Notes: generated from the letters alone by a model not told the origin. A stretch of DNA of 12,586 bases from Clostridia bacterium (GCA_016297535.1 JAEDGL010000066.1:1-12586), one strand, 5' to 3'. Positions 1-8,377 are shown, counted from the first letter of the stretch. A program made the numbers and translations.

Positions 1-1934
1 CCGATATCCGCGCCATCAAGCGCAACAACATCAACGCCATCCGCACCAGCCACTACCCCAACTCCAGCGCCTGGTACCGCCTGTGCGATGAATACGGCGT
101 GTACCTGATTGATGAAACCAACCTGGAAACCCACGGCACCTGGCACCTGGGTACGGGGCTGGAAACCTCCCTGCCCGGCAACCGTCCCGAATGGCTGGGC
201 GCTGTGCTGGACCGTGCCACCAGCATGCTGGAGCGCGACAAGAACCACCCCAGCGTTCTCATCTGGTCCTGCGGCAACGAATCCTTCGGCGGCAGCGATA
301 TCTATGAAATGTCCCAGTTCTTCCGCCGCCGCGACCCCAGCCGCCTGGTGCACTACGAGGGCATTTTCTGGGATCGCCGCTACAACGCCACCTCCGATAT
401 GGAAAGCCAGATGTACACCCCCGTTGCGGATATTGAAACGTTCCTTTCCGAGCATCCCGAAAAGCCCTTCATCCTGTGCGAGTACACCCACGCCATGGGC
501 AACAGCTGCGGCGGCATGTTCAAGTATGTGGATCTGGAATACCGCGAGCCCCGCTACCAGGGCGGCTTCATCTGGGATTTTGTGGATCAGGCCATCCTGA
601 CCCAGGCGCCCAACGGCAAAACCCGTCTGGCCTACGGCGGCGACTTTGGCGAGCGCCCCTGCGACCGCGATTTCTGCGGCAACGGCCTGCTCTTTGCCGA
701 CCGCACCGAAACCCCGCGCATGCAGGAGGTCAAGTACCTCTACCAGCCCGTGCGCATCACGCCCGATGCCGGCGGCGTAACCCTTGAAAACCGCAATCTG
801 TTTATCAACACCAGCCGCTGGAACCTGCGCTGGCAGCTCAACCGCGACGGCGTATGCGTGCAAAGCGGCGAAATCCGCAAGCCCGATGTGCCCGCCGGTC
901 AAACCCGCCACTTCGAGCTGCCCGTGGCCGCCTGCGAGCTGCCCGGCGAATATGTGCTGCATGTGGGGCTTTGCCAGGATACGGATACGCTCTGGGCCCC
1001 TGCCGGATATGAGCAGATGCACGGCGAGGCCGTTATCGCCCGCATTGAAAAGCCCGAAATGCCCGCCTGCGGCGAGTACGCGGTTTCCATGGGCGATATG
1101 AACACCGGCGCGCGCGGCGCCGCCTTTGAGGCGCTTTTCCGTCACAGTGAGGGCGGGCTGACCAGCCTCCACGCGCACGATGATCTGGAAAGACTGGCCA
1201 CCACCCCGCTCATCAGCCTCTACCGCGCCCCCACCAACAACGACATCGGCAACGATGACTGGCGCACCGAGGGCCTGTGGCTGGCCGCATCCCAGCTGGC
1301 CAAATACGAGCTGGTTTCCGCCCAGCGGGAAAACGGCCTGCTGGTGGTGCGCTACGAGGTACGCCTGCCCGTGGCCAACGACAGCATGCAGCTGAGCTAC
1401 ACCGTGCTGGGCAACGGCCGCATCCTGACGGAGCTGAGCTGGCACGGCAACGCCGCCCTGCCCGATCTGGAGGCCTTCGGCCTGAGCCTGCGCCTGCCGG
1501 TGGAGCTGAGCCATGTGGCCTACTACGGCCTCGGCCCGGTGGAAAACTACGCCGACCGCAGGCATGGCGCCAAACTGGGCCGTTTTGCCTACGAGGCCGC
1601 CGAAAACGTAACGCCCTACCTGCAGCCGCAGGAGTGCGGCAACCGCGAGGGCGTGCGCGAGCTTACCGTAACCGATGATTACGGCCGCGGCCTGCGCGTG
1701 GAGGCGGTGGACGCGCCCCTTTCCATCAGCGTGCTGCCCTACAGCGCGTATGAGCTGATGAACGCCCGCCATCAGGACGAGCTGGCGGATCCCTGCTACA
1801 CCTACCTGGATATCGCCCTGTGCCGCAAGGGCGTGGGCGGCGACGACAGCTGGCACGCGCCCGTGCATCCGGAGTTCCACCTGCCCGCAGGCGAGGCCCG
1901 CACGCTGCGTTTTGTGCTGAGCGTAGTAAAATAA
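1..1934 (+). CDS. lacZ: Beta-galactosidase, LacZ-type GH2 (5'-truncated by window edge)
   Basis: This is a glycoside hydrolase family 2 enzyme that cleaves terminal beta-D-galactosides such as lactose, probably in the cytosol (no N-terminus is visible to check for a signal peptide). The reading frame is open from base 3 to the TAA at 1932-1934, giving 643 residues. Full-length LacZ has about 1020, so the jelly-roll domain, first Ig-like domain and start of the TIM barrel lie upstream of the window. The barrel part shows RTSHYPN, the ligand-binding NLETHG, the acid/base Glu in WSCGNES (codon 279-281) and the nucleophile Glu in ILCEYTHAMGNS (codon 480-482). Both catalytic residues are intact. 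Downstream come the second Ig-like domain and the large C-terminal beta-sandwich with LYRAPTNNDIG (around 1222) and a terminal GVGGDDSW motif, as in E. coli LacZ. No terminator follows; the ddh promoter begins 24 bases after the stop. Confidence 0.96.
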   Translation, partial: DIRAIKRNNINAIRTSHYPNSSAWYRLCDEYGVYLIDETNLETHGTWHLGTGLETSLPGNRPEWLGAVLDRATSMLERDKNHPSVLIWSCGNESFGGSDIYEMSQFFRRRDPSRLVHYEGIFWDRRYNATSDMESQMYTPVADIETFLSEHPEKPFILCEYTHAMGNSCGGMFKYVDLEYREPRYQGGFIWDFVDQAILTQAPNGKTRLAYGGDFGERPCDRDFCGNGLLFADRTETPRMQEVKYLYQPVRITPDAGGVTLENRNLFINTSRWNLRWQLNRDGVCVQSGEIRKPDVPAGQTRHFELPVAACELPGEYVLHVGLCQDTDTLWAPAGYEQMHGEAVIARIEKPEMPACGEYAVSMGDMNTGARGAAFEALFRHSEGGLTSLHAHDDLERLATTPLISLYRAPTNNDIGNDDWRTEGLWLAASQLAKYELVSAQRENGLLVVRYEVRLPVANDSMQLSYTVLGNGRILTELSWHGNAALPDLEAFGLSLRLPVELSHVAYYGLGPVENYADRRHGAKLGRFAYEAAENVTPYLQPQECGNREGVRELTVTDDYGRGLRVEAVDAPLSISVLPYSAYELMNARHQDELADPCYTYLDIALCRKGVGGDDSWHAPVHPEFHLPAGEARTLRFVLSVVK

Positions 1935-1957
1935 TCAAAAAAGAGCCAATCTACCAA

Positions 1958-1986
1958 TTGGCAAGCCATCGGATCTGCGTTATGAT
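1958..1986 (+). promoter_or_regulatory. Predicted sigma-A-type promoter of ddh
   Basis: A -35 box TTGGCA (1958-1963) and a -10 box TATGAT (1981-1986) are separated by exactly 17 bases. Each matches the consensus at five of six positions. Transcription would start near 1993, leaving a short leader before the AGGAGG ribosome binding site at 2010-2015. The -35 box overlaps a small CCAATTGG palindrome (1954-1961). Predicted from sequence only. Confidence 0.8.
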
Positions 1987-2001
1987 AAAGCGCAGATCCG
2001 A
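1969..2001 (+). promoter_or_regulatory. Perfect 11-bp inverted repeat spanning the ddh -10 box (putative operator)
   Basis: The left arm TCGGATCTGCG (1969-1979) is exactly repeated in inverse at 1991-2001, with an 11-base gap. The gap contains the TATGAT -10 box, and the right arm covers the predicted transcription start. Arm centres are about 22 bases apart, roughly two helical turns, as expected for a dimeric or tetrameric repressor that would block RNA polymerase. No T-tract follows, so a terminator for lacZ is less likely. The regulator and its signal are unknown; no regulator gene is visible in the window. Confidence 0.65.
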
Positions 2002-2025
2002 ATTTGATCAGGAGGAGTGTTTGCA

Positions 2026-3018
2026 ATGACACAGCCCATCCGCATCGGCATTCTGGGCTACGGCAATCTGGGCCGTGGCGTGGAAAGCGCCGTGCGCCAG
2101 AACCCCGATATGACCCTCGCCGCCGTCTTTACCCGCCGCGATCCGCAGAGCCTGCGCCTGCTTACCCCCGGTGTGCCCGTATATCCCGCCGCCGAAGCTC
2201 CCGCCCACAGGGACGGGATTGACGTGCTCATTCTGTGCGGCGGCAGCGCCACCGACCTGCCCGTTCAAACGCCGGACATGGCCCGCTTTTTTCACGTGGT
2301 GGACAGCTTTGATACCCACGCCAACATCCCCGCCCATTTTGCCGCCGTGGATGAGGCGGCCAAAGCCGCCGGCACCGTGGCGCTGATCTCCTGCGGATGG
2401 GACCCCGGCATGTTCTCGCTCAACCGCGTATATGCAAGCGCCGTGCTGCCCGAGGGACGGGATTACACCTTCTGGGGCAAGGGCGTAAGCCAGGGACACT
2501 CCGACGCCATCCGCCGCATTGAGGGCGTGGCCGACGCGCGCCAGTATACCATTCCCGTGCCCGAGGCGCTGCAATCCGTGCGCAGCGGCGCCTGCCCGGA
2601 GCTGAGCACCCGCCAGAAGCACACCCGCGAATGCTTTGTGGTGCTCAAGGAGGGCGCGGACGCCGCGCGCGTGGAGCATGAAATCAAAACCATGCCCAAC
2701 TATTTTGCGGATTACGATACCACCGTGCATTTCATCAGCACGGAGGAGCTGCGGCGCGACCACAGCGGCATCCCCCACGGCGGGTTTGTCATCCGCTCCG
2801 GCCGCACCGGCTGGGAAAACGAGCACCAGCATGTCATTGAGTACAGCCTCAAGCTGGATTCCAACCCGGAGTTTACCGCCAGCGTCATCGTTGCCTACGC
2901 CCGCGCCGTGGCGCGCATGGCCGCGCAGGGCCAAAGCGGCTGCAAAACCGTGCTGGACGTTGCACCCGCGCTGCTGTGCCCGCAGGATCCGGCATGGCTG
3001 AGGGAGCATATGCTGTAG
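2026..3018 (+). CDS. ddh: meso-Diaminopimelate D-dehydrogenase
   Basis: This cytosolic NADP-dependent enzyme reversibly aminates L-2-amino-6-oxopimelate (tetrahydrodipicolinate) to meso-diaminopimelate in one step. It bypasses the succinylase/acetylase branches of lysine and peptidoglycan precursor synthesis. The 330-residue product has the usual family length. It opens with a Rossmann motif GYGNLGRG (residues 11-18). Family hallmarks follow: CGGSATDLP (71-79), VDSFDTH (92-98), CGWDPGMFSLN (123-133), GVSQGHSDA (153-161), HTRECFV (199-205), HGGFVIR (251-257) and LDSNPEFTAS (277-286). The ATG at 2026 is chosen because AGGAGG at 2010-2015 precedes it. An in-frame GTG at 2017 lies almost on top of that site, so it is unlikely. 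The gene appears to be monocistronic, with its own promoter and operator-like palindrome, and it ends at a shared terminator. Confidence 0.95.
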   Translation: MTQPIRIGILGYGNLGRGVESAVRQNPDMTLAAVFTRRDPQSLRLLTPGVPVYPAAEAPAHRDGIDVLILCGGSATDLPVQTPDMARFFHVVDSFDTHANIPAHFAAVDEAAKAAGTVALISCGWDPGMFSLNRVYASAVLPEGRDYTFWGKGVSQGHSDAIRRIEGVADARQYTIPVPEALQSVRSGACPELSTRQKHTRECFVVLKEGADAARVEHEIKTMPNYFADYDTTVHFISTEELRRDHSGIPHGGFVIRSGRTGWENEHQHVIEYSLKLDSNPEFTASVIVAYARAVARMAAQGQSGCKTVLDVAPALLCPQDPAWLREHML

Positions 3019-3033
3019 ACCCCCAAACAAACG

Positions 3034-3071
3034 AAGTGGGGAGACGCATGATTGCGCGTCTCCCCACTTTT
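3034..3071. terminator. Bidirectional intrinsic terminator between ddh and the convergent hydrolase
   Basis: A perfect 14-bp stem (3034-3047 with 3056-3069, left arm AAGTGGGGAGACGC) encloses an 8-base loop. On the + strand it runs into TTTT (3068-3071) and further Ts, giving a terminator for ddh. On the - strand the same stem is followed by a T-rich TTCGTTTGTTT stretch, so it can end the transcript arriving from the parE-parC side. It lies 16 bases after the ddh stop and just beyond the hydrolase stop. Confidence 0.9.
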
Positions 3072-3074
3072 GAT

Positions 3075-3815
3075 TTACAGCTTTTTCACAAACCTGAGCA
3101 GCTCCCGCATATAGGGGAACTGGCCGTCTTCGTCCAGCTGGGTGGAGCCGGCGCAGTGGCCGCCCGGCAGCACAACCAGCTCCACCCTTGCCTGGGGCTC
3201 AAAGCGCAGCAGGCTGCGGTACATCAGCACGTTCTGCTCGGGGCGGCAGGGCATATCCTGCTCGTAGCACAAAATGAGCAGCGGCCCGGGCAGGCGGTTC
3301 ATACCCGCGTAGTACAGGGGCGCCGCGCCGTCGATGCGCTCCAGGCGGCTGTCCATGCCGCGCTCGCGCAGCACATTGTAGTGCACCGTCTGCTGCGCGC
3401 TGTCGGATACGTAGGCCATGATCCCCTCCGGATCCACGCCCGCGTTGCGCAGGTAGGCCGGATTCAGGCAAAGCAGCATCGTCAGATACGCGCCCGCGGA
3501 CTGGCCGGTGATAATCATGCGTCCGCTGCCGCCAAGCCCGGGCAGGCGCTTTTGCACATGCGCCGCCGCCTGCGCCGCATCGGTTACAAACTCCGGGTAG
3601 CGGGCGAAGGGATACATGCTGTATTCGGCGGATACAAAGGCGTACCCGGCCTGCACGGCGTGCCGGGCAAGCTGGTCGCCGTCCTTGCGGCTTCCGGCCT
3701 CCATGCCGCCGCCGTGAAACCAGAGGATTGTGTCAAAGCCGTCCTCCTCGGGCAGATACCAGTCAAGCAGCTGGCAGGGCTTGGGGGCATAGCGTTCGTC
3801 CATGAGAGTGCGCAT
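3075..3815 (-). CDS. Alpha/beta hydrolase (HSL/BD-FAE-like carboxylesterase)
   Basis: This is a 246-residue cytosolic serine hydrolase, probably a carboxylesterase or deacetylase of unknown substrate. The oxyanion-hole motif WFHGGG is at residues 32-37. The nucleophile elbow GQSAG has Ser106, and a likely triad acid is Asp187 in EQD. The triad histidine is probably His220 in PGGHC. There is no signal peptide or membrane segment. The ATG at 3815 is preceded 8 bases away by AAGGAG (3824-3829 on this strand). The gene begins 37 bases after the parC stop on the same strand, with no promoter seen between, so it is probably the last gene of a parE-parC-hydrolase transcript ending at the shared terminator. 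That linkage may be positional rather than functional. A peptidase or thioesterase role cannot be excluded. Confidence 0.85.
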   Translation of the reverse strand: MRTLMDERYAPKPCQLLDWYLPEEDGFDTILWFHGGGMEAGSRKDGDQLARHAVQAGYAFVSAEYSMYPFARYPEFVTDAAQAAAHVQKRLPGLGGSGRMIITGQSAGAYLTMLLCLNPAYLRNAGVDPEGIMAYVSDSAQQTVHYNVLRERGMDSRLERIDGAAPLYYAGMNRLPGPLLILCYEQDMPCRPEQNVLMYRSLLRFEPQARVELVVLPGGHCAGSTQLDEDGQFPYMRELLRFVKKL

Positions 3816-3852
3816 GGGAATGGCTCCTTTCGATTGGATATGGACAGAAAAA

Positions 3853-6345
3853 TCAGACGGTTTCCGGGTTGGCCGAAGGCTCCAGCACCTCCGCCTCCGT
3901 CACCACATCATCCAGCAGCGCCATCACCATGGGCACGCCCCTGGCGGTTTTGTTCTGCATCAGGATTTCGGAGGACTGGATATCGGAATACGGGCTCATC
4001 TTCTGGTACACGCGCACGGTGGCGTCCCCGGCAGGCACCAGCGCCACGGCGGCCAGACGCGTGCCGTTGGAGCCGTTTTTATTGAAATAGAAGCTCTTGA
4101 GCCCCTTGCCCGCGCGGGCCTGCGGCTCAAAATCCATATAGAGAATGCGCTTGGCGTAGCCGCGCTCGCTCAGCAGAATCAGCTGATCGGTGGCCTGCGG
4201 CTGACCCGCCCAGAGGATGCGGTCGCCCTCCTCCAGATTCATGCCCTTTACGCCGCCCGCCACACGCCCCTGCGCGGGAATGGTATCGGCATGGAAGCGG
4301 ATGCACATGCCGCTTTCGGAAAACAGCAGCAGATCCAGCGCGGGATCCAGCGGGAGCACGGTATGCAGCGCATCGCCATCCCTGAGGCTGACGGCGGCAA
4401 ACCGGCTGCGGCGCACATCATACTCGGCGGCGGGGGTACGCTTGATCTGCCCGTTGCGGGTGATAAAGAGCAGATCGGGCTTGCCGGCCATTTCGCCCGG
4501 CTTGAGGCACAGGATGCGAACAGGGATCTCGTTTTCCTCCAGCCCCGCCAGCACGGAGTTGAGCAGCGCGCCGCGGTCCCGGGGCCTGTTCATCTCCGGC
4601 AGGGCGGAAACGCTGAGCGTGTAGCAGTTGCCCAGGTTGGTAAAGAAATACAGCGTTTCATCCGTAAAGGTTTCAAACCGGTACAGGATGGGATCCTCCG
4701 CGGATGATTGATCCGCCTCGGCCGCCTGCTTTTTGGCGCGCGGCGGATACATGCGGCGCAGCAGCCCCGCCCTGGAGAAGGTGATCAGCGCCTCCTGCGC
4801 CACCGTTTCCTCCTTCTGGATGGCCTCAACCACGTTTTCGGCATCCACAAGCTCGGTCCGGCGGTCGTCGCCGTATTTGTCCGCCACGGCCCGGAGCTCC
4901 TTTTTGATGACGCCCATCAGCTTGCGCTCGCTTTTGAGAATGCTTTCCAGCTCCTCAATCAGCTTGAGCAGATCGGCGTATTCCTTGCGCAGGGTCAGGA
5001 TTTCCAGATTGGTCAGGCGCTGCAGGCGCATATCCAGAATGGCCTGCGCCTGCACATCGGTCAGCTCGAAGCGCGCCATCAGGGCGGCCTTGGCGGTTTT
5101 GGGGTTTTCGCTGCCGCGGATGATGGAGATGACCTCGTCCAGGTTGTCAACGGCAATCATCAAACCTTCCAGGATATGGGCGCGGGCCCTGGCCTTGTCC
5201 AGATCGTAGCGGGTGCGCGCGGTAACCACGTTTTTGCGGTGGCGGATGTAGTATTTGATGGCGCGCTTCAGGCTGAGCAGACGGGGCTTGCCATCGGCAA
5301 TGGCAAACATGTTTACGCCAAAGGTAACCTGCAGATCGCTGTACTTGAACAGGTAGCCCAGCACCTTGTCCACGTCGGCGTCCTTGCGCAGCTCGATCAC
5401 GGCGCGCATGCCCGTGCGGTCGCTCTCATCGCGGATGTCGTAAATGCAGCCCAGCGCGGATTTTTTCTCCTCGCTCAGCCTGAGGATCTTTTCCAGCATC
5501 GCGGCCTTGTTTACCTGATAGGGGATTTCGGTAATCACAATCAGCCGGCGGCCCGCGCTGCCCTCCTCGATGTGGGTGCGGGCGCGCAGGGTCAGCTTGC
5601 CCTTGCCGGTTTCATAGGCCGCGCGGATTTCGGGGGTGTTGAGCAGCACGCCGCCGGTGGGAAAATCCGGCGCGGGCAGGATGCCCATAAGCTCGTCCAG
5701 CGTAATCTGGGGATTGTCGATCTGCGCGATCACGGCGGAGATGGTCTCGCGCAGGTTGTGGGGCGGGATATTGGTGGCCAGACCCACGGCAATGCCGCTT
5801 GCGCCGTTTACCAGCAGGTTGGGGAAGCTGGCGGGCAGCATGTCCGGCTCCTTGAGGGTATCGTCAAAATTGAGGCGGAAGGGTACGGTATCCTTGTCCA
5901 GGTCGCGCAGCATTTCGGTGGCCAGAGGGGCCATGCGCGCCTCGGTATATCGCATGGCCGCCGCGCCGTCGCCGTCCACGGAGCCAAAGTTGCCGTGGCC
6001 GTCCACCAGCTTGCCGCGCATGCTGAAATCCTGCGCCAGGCGAACCAGCGCATCGTACACGCTGCTGTCGCCGTGGGGATGGTATTTACCCAGACAGTCG
6101 CCCACGATGCGCGCGCACTTGCGGTGCGGGGTATCGGGGTGAATGGCCAGCTCGTTCATGGTGTAGAGAATGCGGCGCTGCACGGGCTTCAGGCCGTCCT
6201 CCACGCGGGGAATGGCGCGCTCCATGATCACGTGCTCGGCATAGGGAATCATGCTGTTGTGCATGACCTCCTCCATGGGGGAGACGATGATGTTCTGATC
6301 CACCCCGATGGGCGGACGTTCATCCCTGGTTTTGCGGGGCGGCAT
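3853..6345 (-). CDS. parC: Type IIA DNA topoisomerase subunit A, topoisomerase IV-like (ParC)
   Basis: This is the DNA-breaking and rejoining subunit of a type IIA topoisomerase, acting as an A2B2 tetramer with the upstream gene product. It has 830 residues. The winged-helix/tower core holds the catalytic tyrosine, Tyr133, in AAMRYTEAR. The quinolone-contact segment KYHPHGDSSVYD has Ser94 and Asp98 at the positions equivalent to E. coli GyrA Ser83 and Asp87. A C-terminal beta-pinwheel follows from about residue 515. Gyrase A subunits carry a QRRGGKG box in the first blade; the matching stretch here (about 530-550) is a basic then acidic linker without it, which favours topoisomerase IV, a decatenase. 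Only the gyrase/topo IV naming is in doubt. The ATG at 6345 shares its A with the parE stop, and GGGAGG lies within parE 8 bases upstream, indicating translational coupling. Confidence 0.9.
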   Translation of the reverse strand: MPPRKTRDERPPIGVDQNIIVSPMEEVMHNSMIPYAEHVIMERAIPRVEDGLKPVQRRILYTMNELAIHPDTPHRKCARIVGDCLGKYHPHGDSSVYDALVRLAQDFSMRGKLVDGHGNFGSVDGDGAAAMRYTEARMAPLATEMLRDLDKDTVPFRLNFDDTLKEPDMLPASFPNLLVNGASGIAVGLATNIPPHNLRETISAVIAQIDNPQITLDELMGILPAPDFPTGGVLLNTPEIRAAYETGKGKLTLRARTHIEEGSAGRRLIVITEIPYQVNKAAMLEKILRLSEEKKSALGCIYDIRDESDRTGMRAVIELRKDADVDKVLGYLFKYSDLQVTFGVNMFAIADGKPRLLSLKRAIKYYIRHRKNVVTARTRYDLDKARARAHILEGLMIAVDNLDEVISIIRGSENPKTAKAALMARFELTDVQAQAILDMRLQRLTNLEILTLRKEYADLLKLIEELESILKSERKLMGVIKKELRAVADKYGDDRRTELVDAENVVEAIQKEETVAQEALITFSRAGLLRRMYPPRAKKQAAEADQSSAEDPILYRFETFTDETLYFFTNLGNCYTLSVSALPEMNRPRDRGALLNSVLAGLEENEIPVRILCLKPGEMAGKPDLLFITRNGQIKRTPAAEYDVRRSRFAAVSLRDGDALHTVLPLDPALDLLLFSESGMCIRFHADTIPAQGRVAGGVKGMNLEEGDRILWAGQPQATDQLILLSERGYAKRILYMDFEPQARAGKGLKSFYFNKNGSNGTRLAAVALVPAGDATVRVYQKMSPYSDIQSSEILMQNKTARGVPMVMALLDDVVTEAEVLEPSANPETV

Positions 6346-8363
6346 CAGTCATTCCTCCCTTCGCTGAGCTGGTCGCTGATGGCCATAAAGCTGTCCTCGC
6401 GGTTGAAATTGGCATGCTGGCTGATGTACTCGCGGCGGGGATCCACCTTGTCGCCCATCAGGATGGTGACCAGGCGCTCGGCCTGCGCCGCGTCCTCGAT
6501 GCTCACCTGCATCAGCTTGCGCCGGGAGGGATCCATGGTGGTTTCCCACAGCTGCTCGGGGTTCATTTCACCCAGGCCCTTGTAGCGCTGCAGCTGGTAG
6601 CCCTTGGCCGAGCCCCTGGTAACCCGCTGCAGCTCGTTGTCATCGTAGGCGTACTGCACCCTGTTGCCGCGTTGCACCTTGTAAAGGGGCGGCATGCCGA
6701 TGTACACATGCCCGGCGGTAATCAGCTCCTTCATGTAGCGGTAGAAGAAGGTGAGCAGGATGGCGCGGATATGCGCACCGTCCTGATCGGCATCGGAAAG
6801 GATGATGACCTTGTGGTACTTCAGGCCGCTCAGGTCAAAGCTTTCGTCGATGTTGGTGCCCAGCGCGGTAATGATGGAGCGGAATTCCTCGTTGTTGAGC
6901 ACCTGATCCAGCCGCTTCTTTTCGGCGTTGAGGGGCTTGCCGCGCAGCGGCAGGATGGCCTGAAACCGCCGGTCGCGCCCCTGCTTGGCGCTGCCGCCGG
7001 CGCTGTCGCCCTCCACCAGAAACAGCTCGTTCTGCTCGGGCCTGCGGCCCGTGCAGCTGGCCAGCTTGCCCACCAGCGGCGCGGCCTCCAGCGCGTTTTT
7101 GGTGCGGGCCACATCGCGCGCCTTGCGCGCGGCCTCGCGCACCCGGGCGGCGCGGACGGCCTTTTCAATCAGCTGGACCGCCAGCTCCTGATGCCTGAGA
7201 TCCTCAAAATAGGTTGTCAGCTGCTGGGTGAGGATGGCCTCCACCACGGGTCGCACCTCGGTGTTGCCCAGTTTGCCCTTGGTTTGCCCCTCAAACTGGG
7301 GATTTTTGACCATGGCCAGCATCACCGCCGTCATGCCCTCGCGGAAATCATCGCCGCTGAGGTTGGCGTCCTTGTCCTTGAGCGCGCCAAGGCGGCGGGC
7401 AAAATCGTTCATCACCTTGGTGTAGGCAGCCTTGAATCCGGTTTCGTGCGTGCCGCCCTCGCCGGTGGGGATGTTGTTGACATAGCTGAACACGTTTTCG
7501 GTATAGCTGTCGGTGTACTGGATGGCCACCCGGAAGATGATGTCGTCCTTTACGCCCTCCAGATAGATGGGCTCCTCATGCAGGCAGGTTTTATCCGCAT
7601 TGAGGTATTTGACGTAGTCCACAATGCCGCCCTCGTAGTAATAGACCTGGCGGCCCTGGGGCTGCTCGTCCAACTCATCGCCATCGTCGCCAGGTACCTT
7701 TTTGGGCTTGCGCTCGTCCAGAAAGGTGATGGTAACGCCCTTGTTGAGGTAGGCCAGCTCCCGCAGGCGGCGGGACACGGTTTCGGCGTTGAAGACGGTG
7801 GTTTCAAAAATATCGCCGTCGGGCAAAAAGCGCACCAGCGTGCCGCGCTGACGGGTGTTACCCACCTGGCTCAGCGGCGCTACGGGACGGCCCGCCACCA
7901 CCTTTTTCTCCTGCTCGTCCCAGGCGCTTTCAAAGCGCATCTGATAATGCTTGAAATTCATGAACACGTCGATGTTCACCCATTTGGACAGAGCGTTGAC
8001 CACGCTGGCGCCCACGCCGTGCAGGCCGCCGGAATAGGCGTAGTTCTCGTTGTTGAACTTGCCGCCCGCGTGCAGCTTGGTATAAATCACTTCCACGCCG
8101 CTTACGCCCATGGTGGGATGGATATCCACCGGCAGGCCGCGGCCGTTGTCGCGCACACTGGCCGAGCCGTCCGCGTGCAGGGTGACATCCACCTGACTGG
8201 CATAGCCGCCCATGGCCTCGTCAATGGCGTTGTCGACAATCTCCCACAGCATATGATGCAGGCCGCGCGAGCCCGTGGAGCCGATGTACATGCCGGGACG
8301 CATGCGCACCGCGTCCAGCCCCTCCAGCACCTGGATGCTCTGCGCCGTGTATTGTTTGGACAT
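6345..8363 (-). CDS. parE: Type IIA DNA topoisomerase subunit B, topoisomerase IV-like (ParE)
   Basis: This is the ATPase and TOPRIM subunit that drives strand passage with the ParC-like partner. It has 672 residues, the normal length for proteins lacking the E. coli GyrB insertion. The GHKL ATPase domain shows EIVDNAIDEA (residues 41-50), DNGRGLPVD (72-80) and the lid GGLHGVGAS (112-120). The transducer domain has the QTKGKLGN lysine (Lys364). The TOPRIM domain has EGDSAGG (451-457) and the metal-binding DADQD (524-528), where many gyrases have DADVD. The KGLGEMNPEQLWETTM segment is near 595-610. An acidic insert (about 224-233) sits in the transducer. The start at 8363 is chosen because AAGGAG lies 8 bases upstream and MSKQYTAQSI fits the family N-terminus. 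An upstream in-frame ATG would add 19 unrelated residues and lies near the transcription start. Confidence 0.92.
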   Translation of the reverse strand: MSKQYTAQSIQVLEGLDAVRMRPGMYIGSTGSRGLHHMLWEIVDNAIDEAMGGYASQVDVTLHADGSASVRDNGRGLPVDIHPTMGVSGVEVIYTKLHAGGKFNNENYAYSGGLHGVGASVVNALSKWVNIDVFMNFKHYQMRFESAWDEQEKKVVAGRPVAPLSQVGNTRQRGTLVRFLPDGDIFETTVFNAETVSRRLRELAYLNKGVTITFLDERKPKKVPGDDGDELDEQPQGRQVYYYEGGIVDYVKYLNADKTCLHEEPIYLEGVKDDIIFRVAIQYTDSYTENVFSYVNNIPTGEGGTHETGFKAAYTKVMNDFARRLGALKDKDANLSGDDFREGMTAVMLAMVKNPQFEGQTKGKLGNTEVRPVVEAILTQQLTTYFEDLRHQELAVQLIEKAVRAARVREAARKARDVARTKNALEAAPLVGKLASCTGRRPEQNELFLVEGDSAGGSAKQGRDRRFQAILPLRGKPLNAEKKRLDQVLNNEEFRSIITALGTNIDESFDLSGLKYHKVIILSDADQDGAHIRAILLTFFYRYMKELITAGHVYIGMPPLYKVQRGNRVQYAYDDNELQRVTRGSAKGYQLQRYKGLGEMNPEQLWETTMDPSRRKLMQVSIEDAAQAERLVTILMGDKVDPRREYISQHANFNREDSFMAISDQLSEGRND

Positions 8364-8371
8364 CCTGTTCA

Positions 8372-8377
8372 CTCCTT
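8372..8377 (-). promoter_or_regulatory. Ribosome binding site of parE (decides the start)
   Basis: AAGGAG on the - strand, 8 bases before the ATG at 8363. It supports this start over the in-frame ATG at 8420, which has no comparable site. Confidence 0.8.

Noticed and set aside
1969..2001. Inverted repeat read as an intrinsic terminator of lacZ
   Set aside because: The sequence after the stem is not a T-tract and the repeat encloses the -10 box of a near-consensus promoter, so an operator is the better reading, although an RNA hairpin is not excluded.
2017..2025. GTG at 2017 as the ddh start
   Set aside because: It lies one base after the AGGAGG sequence, too close for initiation; the ATG at 2026 has workable spacing and fits the family N-terminus.
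2008..3030. 340-codon - strand open frame opposite ddh
   Set aside because: Antisense shadow of a well-supported ddh gene; it would also have to begin inside the terminator region, with no promoter or ribosome binding site.
4708..6585. Long + strand open frame opposite parC and the end of parE
   Set aside because: It is a shadow of the topoisomerase genes: repetitive His/Gly/Ala-rich product, no ribosome binding site, no recognisable domain.
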